A stretch of 64,000 nt of DNA, taken from positions 62,001-126,000 of the forward strand of contig DATBCD010000030.1 in the NCBI GenBank assembly GCA_036270655.1, read 5' to 3'. The notes below the pieces were generated by a model. That model was given only the letters and a program-made list of their open reading frames with translations, made no database searches and was not told where the DNA came from. The stretch comes from VBCK01 sp036270655. GTDB lineage: Bacteria; Pseudomonadota; Gammaproteobacteria; Burkholderiales; Burkholderiaceae_F. Positions 27,025-35,048 of this stretch are shown in pieces. Position 1 is the stretch's first letter. Every line of letters starts with the position of its first letter. The translations under genes were made by a program, and so were the position numbers.

Positions 27025-28323
27025 TCACGCTGCCGAAAACGGGTGGCGCAACACGATCGTCTGATCGCGTTCCGGCCCGGTCGAGACCAGGTCGATCGGC
27101 ACTTCCGCCAGCTCCGAGAGGCGGGTCAGGTAGTTTCGGGCCCCGGCCGGCAGCTCCGACCAGGCCCGCACCCCGGACGTGGATCCGCTCCAGCCCTCGA
27201 ATTCCTGATAGACCGGCTCGCAGCGCGCCACCGCGTCGGCGCCGAACGGCAGGATATCGACGGTCCTGCCCCCGTTGCGATAGCCGGTGCACAGCCGGAC
27301 CGTGGGCAGGCCATCCAGAACGTCGAGCTTGGTAACGCACAGCCCCGTAATCCCGTTCAGCTGGACCGCGCGCCGCAGCGCCGCCGCGTCGAACCAGCCG
27401 CATCTTCGGGGCCGTCCGGTCACCGAGCCGAATTCCTGTCCGCGCTGGCGCAGCTGCTCGCCTGTGTCCTCGGTCAGCTCGGTTGGGAACGGCCCCGACC
27501 CGACGCGCGTCGCATAGGCCTTCGTGATTCCGAGCACGTAGTTCAGGCGCTGCGGCCCGACCCCGGCTCCGACAGCCGCGGCGGCCGCCACCGTATTGCT
27601 GGACGTCACGTAGGGATAGGTGCCATGGTCGACGTCCAGCAGCGAGCCCTGCGCTCCCTCGAACAACAGCCGCTGACCGTTCTTCATCGCCTGGTCCAGA
27701 AGATACGAGACGTCGGCCACCATGGGCCGGATTCGAAGGCCCAGCGTCAGCGTCGATTCGATCACTCGCTGAGCGTCGATGGCCTCGGCATTCAGATAGC
27801 GCGTCAGCACGAAGTTGTGGTACTCGAGCGCCTCGCGCACCCGCTCGGCGAAGCGGGACTCGTCGAACAGGTCCTGGGCGCGCACGGCGCGCCGTGCCAC
27901 CTTGTCTTCGTAAGCCGGGCCGATTCCGCGCCCCGTGGTTCCGATCGGGTCGCTGCCGCGACGAGCCTCGCGTGCCCGATCCAGGGCCACGTGGTAATCC
28001 AGGATCAGCGCGCAGTTGCCGCTGATGGTCAGCCGCGAGACGGATTCCACCCCCGCCTGCTGCAGCTCGTCGATCTCCGCCAGCAGCGCCTGCGGCGACA
28101 GCACGACTCCGTTGCCGATGTAGCAGGCAACCGACGGCCGCAGAATGCCGGACGGAATCAGCCGCAGGATCGTCTTGCGCGTGCCGATCACCAGCGTATG
28201 GCCCGCATTGTGCCCACCCTGGAAACGCACCACCGCATCCGCACGATCGGTCAGCCAGTCGACGATCTTGCCCTTGCCCTCGTCACCCCACTGGGTCCCG
28301 ACCACGACCACGTTACCTGCCAT
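27025..28323 (-). CDS. purA: adenylosuccinate synthetase
   Basis: Couples GTP hydrolysis to IMP plus aspartate, giving adenylosuccinate, the first AMP-specific step. The 432-residue protein has VVVVGTQWGDEGKGKIVDWL at the N-terminus, the IMP-binding FQGGHNAGHT, DPIGTTGRGIGPAYEDK, FEGAQGSLLDVDHGTYPYVTSSN and the KLDVLDGLPTVRLC guanine-binding segment. The ATG at 28321-28323 gives MAGNVVVVG and lies within the last bases of hisZ (11-base overlap). The hisZ-purA-PRTase order after hflC is common in betaproteobacteria. Confidence 0.98.
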   Translation of the reverse strand: MAGNVVVVGTQWGDEGKGKIVDWLTDRADAVVRFQGGHNAGHTLVIGTRKTILRLIPSGILRPSVACYIGNGVVLSPQALLAEIDELQQAGVESVSRLTISGNCALILDYHVALDRAREARRGSDPIGTTGRGIGPAYEDKVARRAVRAQDLFDESRFAERVREALEYHNFVLTRYLNAEAIDAQRVIESTLTLGLRIRPMVADVSYLLDQAMKNGQRLLFEGAQGSLLDVDHGTYPYVTSSNTVAAAAAVGAGVGPQRLNYVLGITKAYATRVGSGPFPTELTEDTGEQLRQRGQEFGSVTGRPRRCGWFDAAALRRAVQLNGITGLCVTKLDVLDGLPTVRLCTGYRNGGRTVDILPFGADAVARCEPVYQEFEGWSGSTSGVRAWSELPAGARNYLTRLSELAEVPIDLVSTGPERDQTIVLRHPFSAA

Positions 28324-29512
28324 CCGCATGCTCCTGCGCCGATCCATCGTCGTTCGAGCGCGGCGCGCGCGCGACCACCTGCCAGCGTGCCCCGACCCGT
28401 CGAATCTCCCGGTCGAAGTCCAAATCCCCGTCGGGCGTTTGTCCGTCCGTGCTGCGCACCACGATCTGCCCCTGCGTCCTGAGCGCGGCCACCAGTGCAT
28501 CGAGCTCCGGATCGGCCCCGCGCGGGGCCACGATCGCTTTGGCCGCTGCCGCCGGACCGCCCAACTGGGCCGCTTCGCGCAGATCGACGATCGAAAAGCC
28601 CGTGGCCGGACGGGCGCGCCCGAACGTGCGGCCGATCTCGTCGTAGCGGCCGCCGCGCAACAGCGGTCCGGGGCTGCCCGCCACGTAAGCGGCAAAGGTC
28701 GCCCCGGTGTAGTAGCGGTAACCGTGCAAATCGGCCAGGTCCACGCTGGCGGTGCCCGGCGGGCAGAAGGCGGCCAGCCGTTCGAGCTGCGACAGTGCAG
28801 CGTCCAGCCCCGCGCTGGGAGGCAGCTCGTGGCGGGCGCGCGCCAGCACCGGCACGCCGCCGTGCAGATCGGCCAGCCTGACCAGGGCTTCGCGCGCCGA
28901 TGACGTCAGCGCGGAGGCGGCCGATCGCAAGGCCTGCGGATCTTTCGAATTCAGCGCCTGCAGAATGCCGTCCAGCCGATCGGGCGCCACATGGTCGGCG
29001 CCCAGTATCGCGCGCAGCACGCCGCTGTGACCCAGATCGATCCGCAGATCGGCGGCCCCGGCCAGCTCGAGCGAGCAGGCGGCCAGTTGCAGCACCTCGC
29101 CGTCGGCCTCGATCGCCGCGTCGCCATACAGTTCGGCACCGACCTGGATCGGCTCGCGGCTTGCCAGCGGATGCAGCGGGCGCGCGTGCAGAGCCGGACC
29201 CGCATAGCACAGGCGTACCACACCCGTGCGGTTCAGGATGTGGGCGTCGATGCGCGCCGTCTGCGGAGTGGCGTCGGCGCGCACGCCCAGGCTGCGGCCG
29301 CTGGACTGATCGACCAGCTTGAAAGTGCGCAGATTCAGGTCCGTGTCGGTGCCCGACAGCAGCGATTCCAGGTGCTCGATCAGCGGCGGAATCACGTACT
29401 CGTATCCGAACCCCCGATAAAGATCGAGCAAGGCGCGGCGCAGCTGCTCGACGCGACGAGCCTCCTGCGGCAGCACGTCCGAGATGTTCTCGGGAAGCAG
29501 CCAGTTGGACAT
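28313..29512 (-). CDS. hisZ: ATP phosphoribosyltransferase regulatory subunit HisZ
   Basis: HisRS paralogue that binds the short-form HisG and makes it active and histidine-sensitive. The 399 residues begin NWLLPENISDVLPQEARRVEQLRR, with the class-II core pieces GVRADATPQTARIDAH, YAGPALHARPLHPLASREPIQVGAELYG and YYTGATFAAYV. HisRS catalytic features and the anticodon-binding domain are lacking. hisG is not nearby, as usual for this locus. It is placed between the DUF2065 gene and purA. Confidence 0.95.
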   Translation of the reverse strand: MSNWLLPENISDVLPQEARRVEQLRRALLDLYRGFGYEYVIPPLIEHLESLLSGTDTDLNLRTFKLVDQSSGRSLGVRADATPQTARIDAHILNRTGVVRLCYAGPALHARPLHPLASREPIQVGAELYGDAAIEADGEVLQLAACSLELAGAADLRIDLGHSGVLRAILGADHVAPDRLDGILQALNSKDPQALRSAASALTSSAREALVRLADLHGGVPVLARARHELPPSAGLDAALSQLERLAAFCPPGTASVDLADLHGYRYYTGATFAAYVAGSPGPLLRGGRYDEIGRTFGRARPATGFSIVDLREAAQLGGPAAAAKAIVAPRGADPELDALVAALRTQGQIVVRSTDGQTPDGDLDFDREIRRVGARWQVVARAPRSNDDGSAQEHADGR

Positions 29513-29546
29513 CAGCGGCTTGATCGGTGGCGGATCTGTCCCGGCT

Positions 29547-29735
29547 TCAGCTCAGCAGCCAGAACAGTAGCGCGCCCAGCACGATCGAGCTCAGACCGAA
29601 GAAGCGGATCTGACCGTCGGCCAGGTCGGTGATGCGGCGGATCGTCACGCGCCAGGTGCTGGGCGAGAACAGGGGCATCAAGCCCTCGAGGACCAGCATC
29701 AGCGCCAGCGCGGGGCCGAGTCGTTCCAGCATCAT
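29547..29735 (-). CDS. DUF2065 small membrane protein
   Basis: A 62-residue inner-membrane protein with two hydrophobic segments: LGPALALMLVLEGLMPLF and FFGLSSIVLGALLFWLL. They are joined by a basic loop, WRVTIRRITDLADGQIR. This is the family usually found just after hflC; function unknown. Tandem ATGs at 29735 and 29732 overlap the hflC stop (ATGATG), so coupling with hflC is likely. By position it may assist the HflKC complex. Confidence 0.9.
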   Translation of the reverse strand: MMLERLGPALALMLVLEGLMPLFSPSTWRVTIRRITDLADGQIRFFGLSSIVLGALLFWLLS

Positions 29736-30616
29736 CGCGTCGTTATGCTGCCACCCGGGCTCTTCATGTACTTGAAGAAGTCCGATGACGGATCGACCAT
29801 CAGCATGTCGGTGCGGCTGCGAAAGCTCTGCTTGTAGGCCTCGAGGCTGCGATAAAACGCATAGAACTCGGGGTTGGCGCCGAATGCCTGCGCGTAGATC
29901 GCGGACGCCCGCGCATCGCCCTCGCCCTTGATCCGCTGGGCGTCCCGATACGCCTCGGCCAGCAGCACTTCGCGCTGCTTGTCGGCGTCGGCGCGGATCT
30001 TCTCGGCATCGGCCGCGCCGTTGGACCGCTGCTCGTTGGCCACCCGTTTGCGCTCGGACTCCATCCGGCGGAATATCGATTCGCTGGCCTCCGGGATGAA
30101 GTCGACCCGCTTCAGGCGCACGTCCACGATCGTCACCCCCAGATCCTTGACGCGGTCCTGGACGCCGGCCCGGATCTCCTCCATCGCCTTGTCGCGTTCG
30201 CGCGACGTGATGTCGTTGACCGTGCGCTTGTTGACGGCCTGCTTGAGCGCATCGCGCAGCAGGGTCGTGATGCGGTCCTCGGCCTCGCGCTCGCCGCCGT
30301 GAAAGCTGACCCAGAAGTTGCGGGCATCGGCGATCCGCCACTTGACGAACGAGTCGATCAGCAGGTTCTTCTTCTCGGACGTCTGCACCCGGTCTTCGCT
30401 CTGCGGATCGATCGTCAGGATCCGCTTGTCGAGGTGCTCGACATTCTGGAAAGGCGGCGGCAGCTTGAAGTGCAGGCCCGGCTCGCTGATCACCCGGTTG
30501 ATATGGCCGAGCTCGAACACGATCGCATAGTGCTTCTGATCGACGATGAACGCGCACAGGCGGAACAGCCCGGCCGCGATCACGACAGCAATGACAGTTC
30601 CGATGATCCGGTTCAC
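29732..30616 (-). CDS. hflC: protease modulator HflC
   Basis: SPFH/prohibitin-family subunit that, with HflK, forms a membrane cage around FtsH and tunes its proteolysis. The 294 residues have one N-terminal membrane anchor (IGTVIAVVIAAGLFRLCAFIV), then the SPFH domain (VFELGHINRVISEPGLHFKLPPPFQNVEHLDKRIL) and a long helical part (ERKRVANEQRSNGAADAEKIRADADKQREVLLAEAYRDAQRIKGEGDA). The bulk lies in the periplasm by analogy with E. coli. It follows hflK after 112 bases that hold two hairpins. Confidence 0.97.
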   Translation of the reverse strand: MNRIIGTVIAVVIAAGLFRLCAFIVDQKHYAIVFELGHINRVISEPGLHFKLPPPFQNVEHLDKRILTIDPQSEDRVQTSEKKNLLIDSFVKWRIADARNFWVSFHGGEREAEDRITTLLRDALKQAVNKRTVNDITSRERDKAMEEIRAGVQDRVKDLGVTIVDVRLKRVDFIPEASESIFRRMESERKRVANEQRSNGAADAEKIRADADKQREVLLAEAYRDAQRIKGEGDARASAIYAQAFGANPEFYAFYRSLEAYKQSFRSRTDMLMVDPSSDFFKYMKSPGGSITTR

Positions 30617-30628
30617 TCCGATCCTCCC

Positions 30629-30653
30629 GGGAAATGGTCGCTGACCATTTCCC
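30629..30653. repeat. perfect 11-bp hairpin between hflK and hflC
   Basis: GGGAAATGGTC (30629-30639) and GACCATTTCCC (30643-30653) with a GCT loop. It is immediately upstream of the hflC start on the minus strand and next to a palindromic repeat. It could fold in the hflKC mRNA and influence hflC translation or RNA processing. Confidence 0.7.
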
Positions 30654-30663
30654 GCACCAATCT

Positions 30664-30692
30664 CCCCTCTCCCGCGTCCAGCGGGAGAGGGG
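30664..30692. repeat. REP-like palindromic repeat, copy 2
   Basis: CCCCTCTCCCGC (30664-30675) and GCGGGAGAGGGG (30681-30692) with loop GTCCA. It is followed by the CGGGGGTGAGGGT flank also seen in other copies. It lies inside the hflK-hflC intercistronic gap. Confidence 0.85.
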
Positions 30693-30728
30693 CGGGGGTG
30701 AGGGTGCGCGCCGACGCTCCGATCATGA

Positions 30729-31979
30729 TCAGCGCGACTCCCGGTCGCGGTCGCTCGAGGCTTCCCGTCCGCGCGAATCCGTGACGCCGTCCTTGCCCGC
30801 GGTGGGGCTCACGCCGGCGCCGGTCGCACTGCCGTGGCCGGTGCCCTCCGAGGCGGCCTGCTGCAGCAGCTTGTCGAACGGCAGGTACAGCAGCGGACTG
30901 GACGACTTGGTGTCGACCAGCACCTTGGTGGTGTTGGCGAATATCTGCTGCATCGTGTCCAGGTACAGCCGCTCGCGCGTCACCGCCGGAGCCTTGACGT
31001 ACTCGGCCAGGACCTGGCGGAAGCGCGCCGCGTCGCCCTGGGCCGATTCGACGGTCTTGGTGCGGTAGCCCTCGGCCTCCTGCAGCAGTCGCGACGACAT
31101 GCCGCGCGCGCGTGGCACCACGTCGTTGGCGTAGGCCTGGCCTTCGTTGATCTGGCGCTGCCGGTCCTGCCCCGCTTGCACGGCGTCGATGAACGCGGCC
31201 TGGACCTGCTCGGGGGGTTGCGCGTTCTGGATCGCCACCGCCGTCACCATGATCCCGGTGTTGTAGCGGTCCAGCATGTCCTGCATGCGCGACCGCACCT
31301 CGTCTGCGATCTGCTGGCCCGATTCGTACAGCACCGAGTCCATCTTCCGATGCCCGACCACCTCGCGCATGGCCGACTCGGCCACTTGCAGCACCACCGA
31401 GGCAGGGTCGCCGTCCGGAGAAAAGCGGCTGCCGAACACGAAATCGCGCGGACCCTCGGTTCCGGACTTGATCCGGTACTGGACCTTGAACTGCATGTCG
31501 ACGATGTTCTCGTCGTCCGTCAGCATGAGCGCCTCTTTGAGGCGGTCGGCCGTGCGCGCCTTGGTTCCGACCTCGATCTCGCGCTGCGAGAACACGTCGA
31601 CGATCTCGTGCGACTGAATCGGCCAGGGAGCCCGCCAGCGGAAGCCGGCCCCGGTGATCGAATCGAACCGGCCGAACGTTGAAACCACGGCGACCTGGCC
31701 TTCCTGCACGATGTAAAAGCCGGTGCTCATCCAGACGATCAGGATGGCCGCCAGCACCGCCCCCACGCCCAGCGCGGCCCGCCACAGATCCGATCCACCG
31801 TCGCCAGGCCCGCCCGCGCCCACGCCGAACAGGCCTCCCAGGCGCCGGTTCAGCTCGCGCCAGAGTTCCTCCAGATCGGGTGGACCTTCTTGGCCGTCGG
31901 GCCGGCGTGGCGAACGCTGTCGATCGCCTGCGTCGCCGGACCCGCCGCCGCGACCCCACTGCGGGTCATTCAGCGACAT
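30729..31979 (-). CDS. hflK: protease modulator HflK
   Basis: Partner of HflC in the FtsH-regulating membrane complex. It has 416 residues: a polar, Gly/Arg-rich N-terminus (DPQWGRGGGSGDAGDRQ), one membrane helix (ALGVGAVLAAILIVWMSTGFYI, about residue 70), and the SPFH domain (EGQVAVVSTFGRFDSITGAGFRWRAPWPIQSHEIVD). A helical region (RQRQINEGQAYANDVVPRARG) precedes a disordered C-terminus. It starts 82 bases downstream of the hflX stop. Confidence 0.97.
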   Translation of the reverse strand: MSLNDPQWGRGGGSGDAGDRQRSPRRPDGQEGPPDLEELWRELNRRLGGLFGVGAGGPGDGGSDLWRAALGVGAVLAAILIVWMSTGFYIVQEGQVAVVSTFGRFDSITGAGFRWRAPWPIQSHEIVDVFSQREIEVGTKARTADRLKEALMLTDDENIVDMQFKVQYRIKSGTEGPRDFVFGSRFSPDGDPASVVLQVAESAMREVVGHRKMDSVLYESGQQIADEVRSRMQDMLDRYNTGIMVTAVAIQNAQPPEQVQAAFIDAVQAGQDRQRQINEGQAYANDVVPRARGMSSRLLQEAEGYRTKTVESAQGDAARFRQVLAEYVKAPAVTRERLYLDTMQQIFANTTKVLVDTKSSSPLLYLPFDKLLQQAASEGTGHGSATGAGVSPTAGKDGVTDSRGREASSDRDRESR

Positions 31980-32061
31980 GATGGTTCCAGACTTCGGGAA
32001 ATTTCACCACCGACCTCCGACACCGACCGTCGGAAGCCGGGCGCCCTTCGCCGCGCACCTT

Positions 32062-33270
32062 TCATGTGGGGGTGCCGATGAACGTGGGCGGCTCTGATCG
32101 TTCCGAGGCCGGCTGGGGCTCCTGTATCGTTTGCTCTGCGGTCTGCTCCGCAGTTCGTTGCGCAGCTTGCTCCGCAGTCTGCTCCGCTGTCTGCTCTGCT
32201 GTCTGCTCTTGTGCACGTTGCGCGAGCGCGCCCCGCAGCAATTCCAACCCGTTGCCCGATCGCGCGCTCAGCCAGACCGTATCGATCCTACCACAGGCGC
32301 CGCGCTCAACCCCGGCCGCACGCTGGGCCAGGTCGATCTTGTTGAAGACCACGCAGCGCGGCACCTCGCTTGCGCCGATCTCCTGCAGAACGCCCTCGAC
32401 CGCCTCCATTTGCGCCTCGCGCGAGGCGACCGAGGCGTCCACCACGTGCACCAGCAGATCGGCCTGTGCGGCCTCGTCCAGCGTCGCCTTGAATGCATCG
32501 ATCAGCGCATGCGGCAGGTCGCGTATGAATCCGACCGTGTCGGACAGCACGATCGGAACATCGGTCCCGACGAAGCAGCGCCGGCTGGTCGTATCCAGGG
32601 TTGCGAACAACTGGTCCGCGGTATAGGCGCTCGAACGCGTCAGCGCGTTGAACAGCGTCGACTTGCCGGCGTTGGTGTAACCGACCAGCGACACGCAAAA
32701 CGCATCGTGGCGCCGGCGCGCTTTTCGCCGGGTGCGGCGCTGTGAGTCAAGCGTGCGCAGCCGCTCGCGCAGCTGCTTGACGCGCTGGCCGATCATCCGG
32801 CGGTCCAGCTCGATCTGCTTTTCGCCTGGTCCGGCGCGCAAACCGATGCCCCCTCGTTGCCGCTCCAGGTGGGTCCAGCCGCGTACCAGACGTGTGGACA
32901 GATGCTGCAACCGCGCCAGCTCAACCTGCAGCTTGCCCTCGCGGCTCTGCGCGCGCTGCGCGAAGATGTCCAGGATCAGCGACGTGCGGTCCAGCACCCC
33001 CACGCCGAGCTCCTGCTCCAGGTTGCGCTGCTGCACCGGCGACAGCGCCGCATCCAGGATCACGACCGTGGAGCCGGACTGCAGCAGTTGCTCGCGGATT
33101 TGCTCGACCTTGCCCCGTCCGAGGTAGTGCGCCGGATCCGGCCGGTCGCGCCGGGCCACGATCTGGCCCGCGGGCGAGAATCCAGCGCTTTCGGCCAGCT
33201 GGCGCAGCTCCTCGACTCCGTCCGACGCTTCGGACCGCCTGCGGCCGGCGCCACGCAGCGCAACCTCCAC
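32062..33270 (-). CDS. hflX: ribosome-associated GTPase HflX
   Basis: GTPase that splits or rescues 70S ribosomes under stress. It contains the HflX N-terminal domain (ARRDRPDPAHYLGRGKVEQIREQL), an arginine-rich coiled-coil linker, then the G domain with GYTNAGKSTLFNALT (G1), DTVGFIRDLPHALIDAFKATLDEA (G3) and FNKIDLA (G4). I chose the GTG at 33270 (402 residues). However, the conserved strand APIRALLV lies just before it, and upstream only a CTG (33327) overlapping the hfq stop is available, so the true start may be non-canonical. The C-terminus is an unusual TAEQ-repeat tail. Confidence 0.93.
   Translation of the reverse strand: MEVALRGAGRRRSEASDGVEELRQLAESAGFSPAGQIVARRDRPDPAHYLGRGKVEQIREQLLQSGSTVVILDAALSPVQQRNLEQELGVGVLDRTSLILDIFAQRAQSREGKLQVELARLQHLSTRLVRGWTHLERQRGGIGLRAGPGEKQIELDRRMIGQRVKQLRERLRTLDSQRRTRRKARRRHDAFCVSLVGYTNAGKSTLFNALTRSSAYTADQLFATLDTTSRRCFVGTDVPIVLSDTVGFIRDLPHALIDAFKATLDEAAQADLLVHVVDASVASREAQMEAVEGVLQEIGASEVPRCVVFNKIDLAQRAAGVERGACGRIDTVWLSARSGNGLELLRGALAQRAQEQTAEQTAEQTAEQAAQRTAEQTAEQTIQEPQPASERSEPPTFIGTPT
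32129..32210 (-). repeat. 12-base tandem coding repeat in the hflX tail
   Basis: Imperfect repeats of a 12-base unit (on the minus strand ACAGCNGAGCAG-like) encode EQTAEQTAEQTAEQAAQR and then TAEQTAEQT. The units differ mainly at third positions, so the array is not brand-new. It probably arose by slippage. Confidence 0.85.
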
Positions 33271-33323
33271 CAGCAGCGCCCTGATAGGCGCTTCGGAGCG
33301 GGCGCGTTCGACCTGGAATCCGC

Positions 33324-33557
33324 TCAGGGTTCGGACTCCACGGTCAAGTTGACCGGGCGAGCCGGGACAACCGTCGAAATCGCGTGCTTGTACACCATCT
33401 GGGTGACCGTATTGCGCAGCAGGACCACGTACTGATCGAACGATTCGATCTGGCCTTGCAGCTTGATTCCGTTGACCAGATAGATCGACACCGGCACGTG
33501 TTCCTTGCGCAGCGCGTTCAGGAATGGGTCTTGTAGTAGTTGCCCTTTGTTGCTCAT
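33324..33557 (-). CDS. hfq: RNA chaperone Hfq
   Basis: Hexameric Sm-like protein that pairs small RNAs with mRNAs. The 77 residues have the Sm1 motif VPVSIYLVNGIKLQGQIESFDQYVVLL and the Sm2 motif YKHAISTVVPARPV; the proximal-face residues Q in NKGQLLQDPFLNALRKEHVPV are conserved. The C-terminal tail is very short (NLTVESEP), as in many betaproteobacteria. A good Shine-Dalgarno (GGAG) precedes the ATG at 33555-33557. It sits between der and hflX, its usual neighbours. Confidence 0.98.
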   Translation of the reverse strand: MSNKGQLLQDPFLNALRKEHVPVSIYLVNGIKLQGQIESFDQYVVLLRNTVTQMVYKHAISTVVPARPVNLTVESEP

Positions 33558-33652
33558 ATTTTCTCCAGGTCGGTCGCGCATGTGGACGCCGCCCGCAATG
33601 GCGCGCGGCTCCGCCCCCACATTGCACTTAAATGTGTGCAGTGCGACAAAAT

Positions 33653-35014
33653 TCAATCTACTGGAAAAGACGACCCTTTGCCAGCGCGCTGCGAGGCGTA
33701 GGGGTTGAGTCCGCTGCGGAATTCGATTCGTAGAGGAGTCCCGCGCAGCCCGAATTGTTCCCGAAACCATCCCTCCAAGTAACGCCGGTAACTGTCCGGC
33801 ACATGACGTAGGGAATTGCCGTGGATCACGATGATGGGGGGATTGGAGCCACCCTGGTGCGCATACCGCAACTTGGGCCGCAGATTGCCGGCGCGCGGCG
33901 GCTCCTGCCGTTCGACCGCAGCGCGCAGCGCCCTGGTCAGCCGAGGTGTGGGCAGGCGGCAGAAGGCGGCCTGCTCGGCCGCAACCACCGAACGCATTAG
34001 CCCCTGCAGGCCGGTGCCGCGCAGGGCCGAAATGAAATGCAGACTGGCCCAGTCCAGGAAGTGCAGCTTGCGCCGCATCTCACGCTTGATCCGCTCACGC
34101 TGCTCCTCGCGAACTGCATCCCATTTGTTGACCGCCAGCACCAGCGCGCGGCCACGCTCCAGGATGTAGCCGGCGATGTGCGCATCCTGTTCGGCGATCT
34201 CGCCGGACGCGTCCAGCAGCAGCGTGGCCACGTTGCACTCTTCAACCGCCTGCAACGTCTTAATCACCGAGAATTTTTCGACCGCCTCGAAAACCAGGCC
34301 TTTGCGGCGGATGCCCGCCGTATCGATCAGCGTGAAGCGGCCGCCGTCAAACTCGAATTCGACCTCGATCGCATCGCGGGTTGTCCCGGGCTGCTCGGAA
34401 GCGACCATCCGGCGCTCGCCAATCAGGGCATTGACTAGCGTGGATTTGCCGACGTTGGGTCGCCCGACGATCGCCACGCGCGTGCTGTCGGGCGCTTCGG
34501 AAGAGGCGGGCGTCGGGTCCTCCTCGGGCTCGTCGGCCAGCGCGGTCTGCATCAGCTCCGTCAGACCCATGCCGTGCGCAGCCGAGATCAGACATGGCTC
34601 GCCCAGGCCAAGTTCGTGGAATTCCGCGCCTGCCTCCGGGTCCAGACCTTCGGCCTTGTTTGCAACCACCATCACGCGGCGTCCGCTCTGGCGCAGGCGC
34701 TCGGCGATGCGCTGGTCCTGAGCTGTCAGGCCGGCCCGCACGTCGACCACGAAAAGCAGCACATCGGATTCGACGATCGCGGTCTCGGTTTGTTCGTTGA
34801 TCGCACGCTGCAGCGCCTGGCCGGAGTCGGGATCGAATCCACCGGTATCGATCGCCAGAAACGGCTTCGATCCCACATGACCGTCGCCGTACTGGCGGTC
34901 GCGCGTCAGACCTGGCAAGTCGGCCACCAGCGCGGAGCGCGACCGCGTCAGGCGGTTGAACAACGTCGATTTGCCGACATTGGTGCGGCCGACTAGCGCG
35001 ACCACGGCCTTCAT
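33653..35014 (-). CDS. der: ribosome biogenesis GTPase Der (EngA)
   Basis: Double G-domain GTPase needed for 50S subunit maturation. The 453 residues carry GRTNVGKSTLFNRLT (residue 8 on) and VGRPNVGKSTLVNAL (about residue 184), each with its DxxG (DTGGF, DTAGI) and NKxD (NKAEG, NKWD) motifs. The first NKxD is the degenerate NKAEG typical of Der. A C-terminal KH-like domain ends with GTPLRIEFRSGLNPY. It follows bamB after 34 bases. Confidence 0.98.
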   Translation of the reverse strand: MKAVVALVGRTNVGKSTLFNRLTRSRSALVADLPGLTRDRQYGDGHVGSKPFLAIDTGGFDPDSGQALQRAINEQTETAIVESDVLLFVVDVRAGLTAQDQRIAERLRQSGRRVMVVANKAEGLDPEAGAEFHELGLGEPCLISAAHGMGLTELMQTALADEPEEDPTPASSEAPDSTRVAIVGRPNVGKSTLVNALIGERRMVASEQPGTTRDAIEVEFEFDGGRFTLIDTAGIRRKGLVFEAVEKFSVIKTLQAVEECNVATLLLDASGEIAEQDAHIAGYILERGRALVLAVNKWDAVREEQRERIKREMRRKLHFLDWASLHFISALRGTGLQGLMRSVVAAEQAAFCRLPTPRLTRALRAAVERQEPPRAGNLRPKLRYAHQGGSNPPIIVIHGNSLRHVPDSYRRYLEGWFREQFGLRGTPLRIEFRSGLNPYASQRAGKGSSFPVD

Positions 35015-35048
35015 GGGAGTGCTCTGGGATAGCGCAACCGCGTGACGA

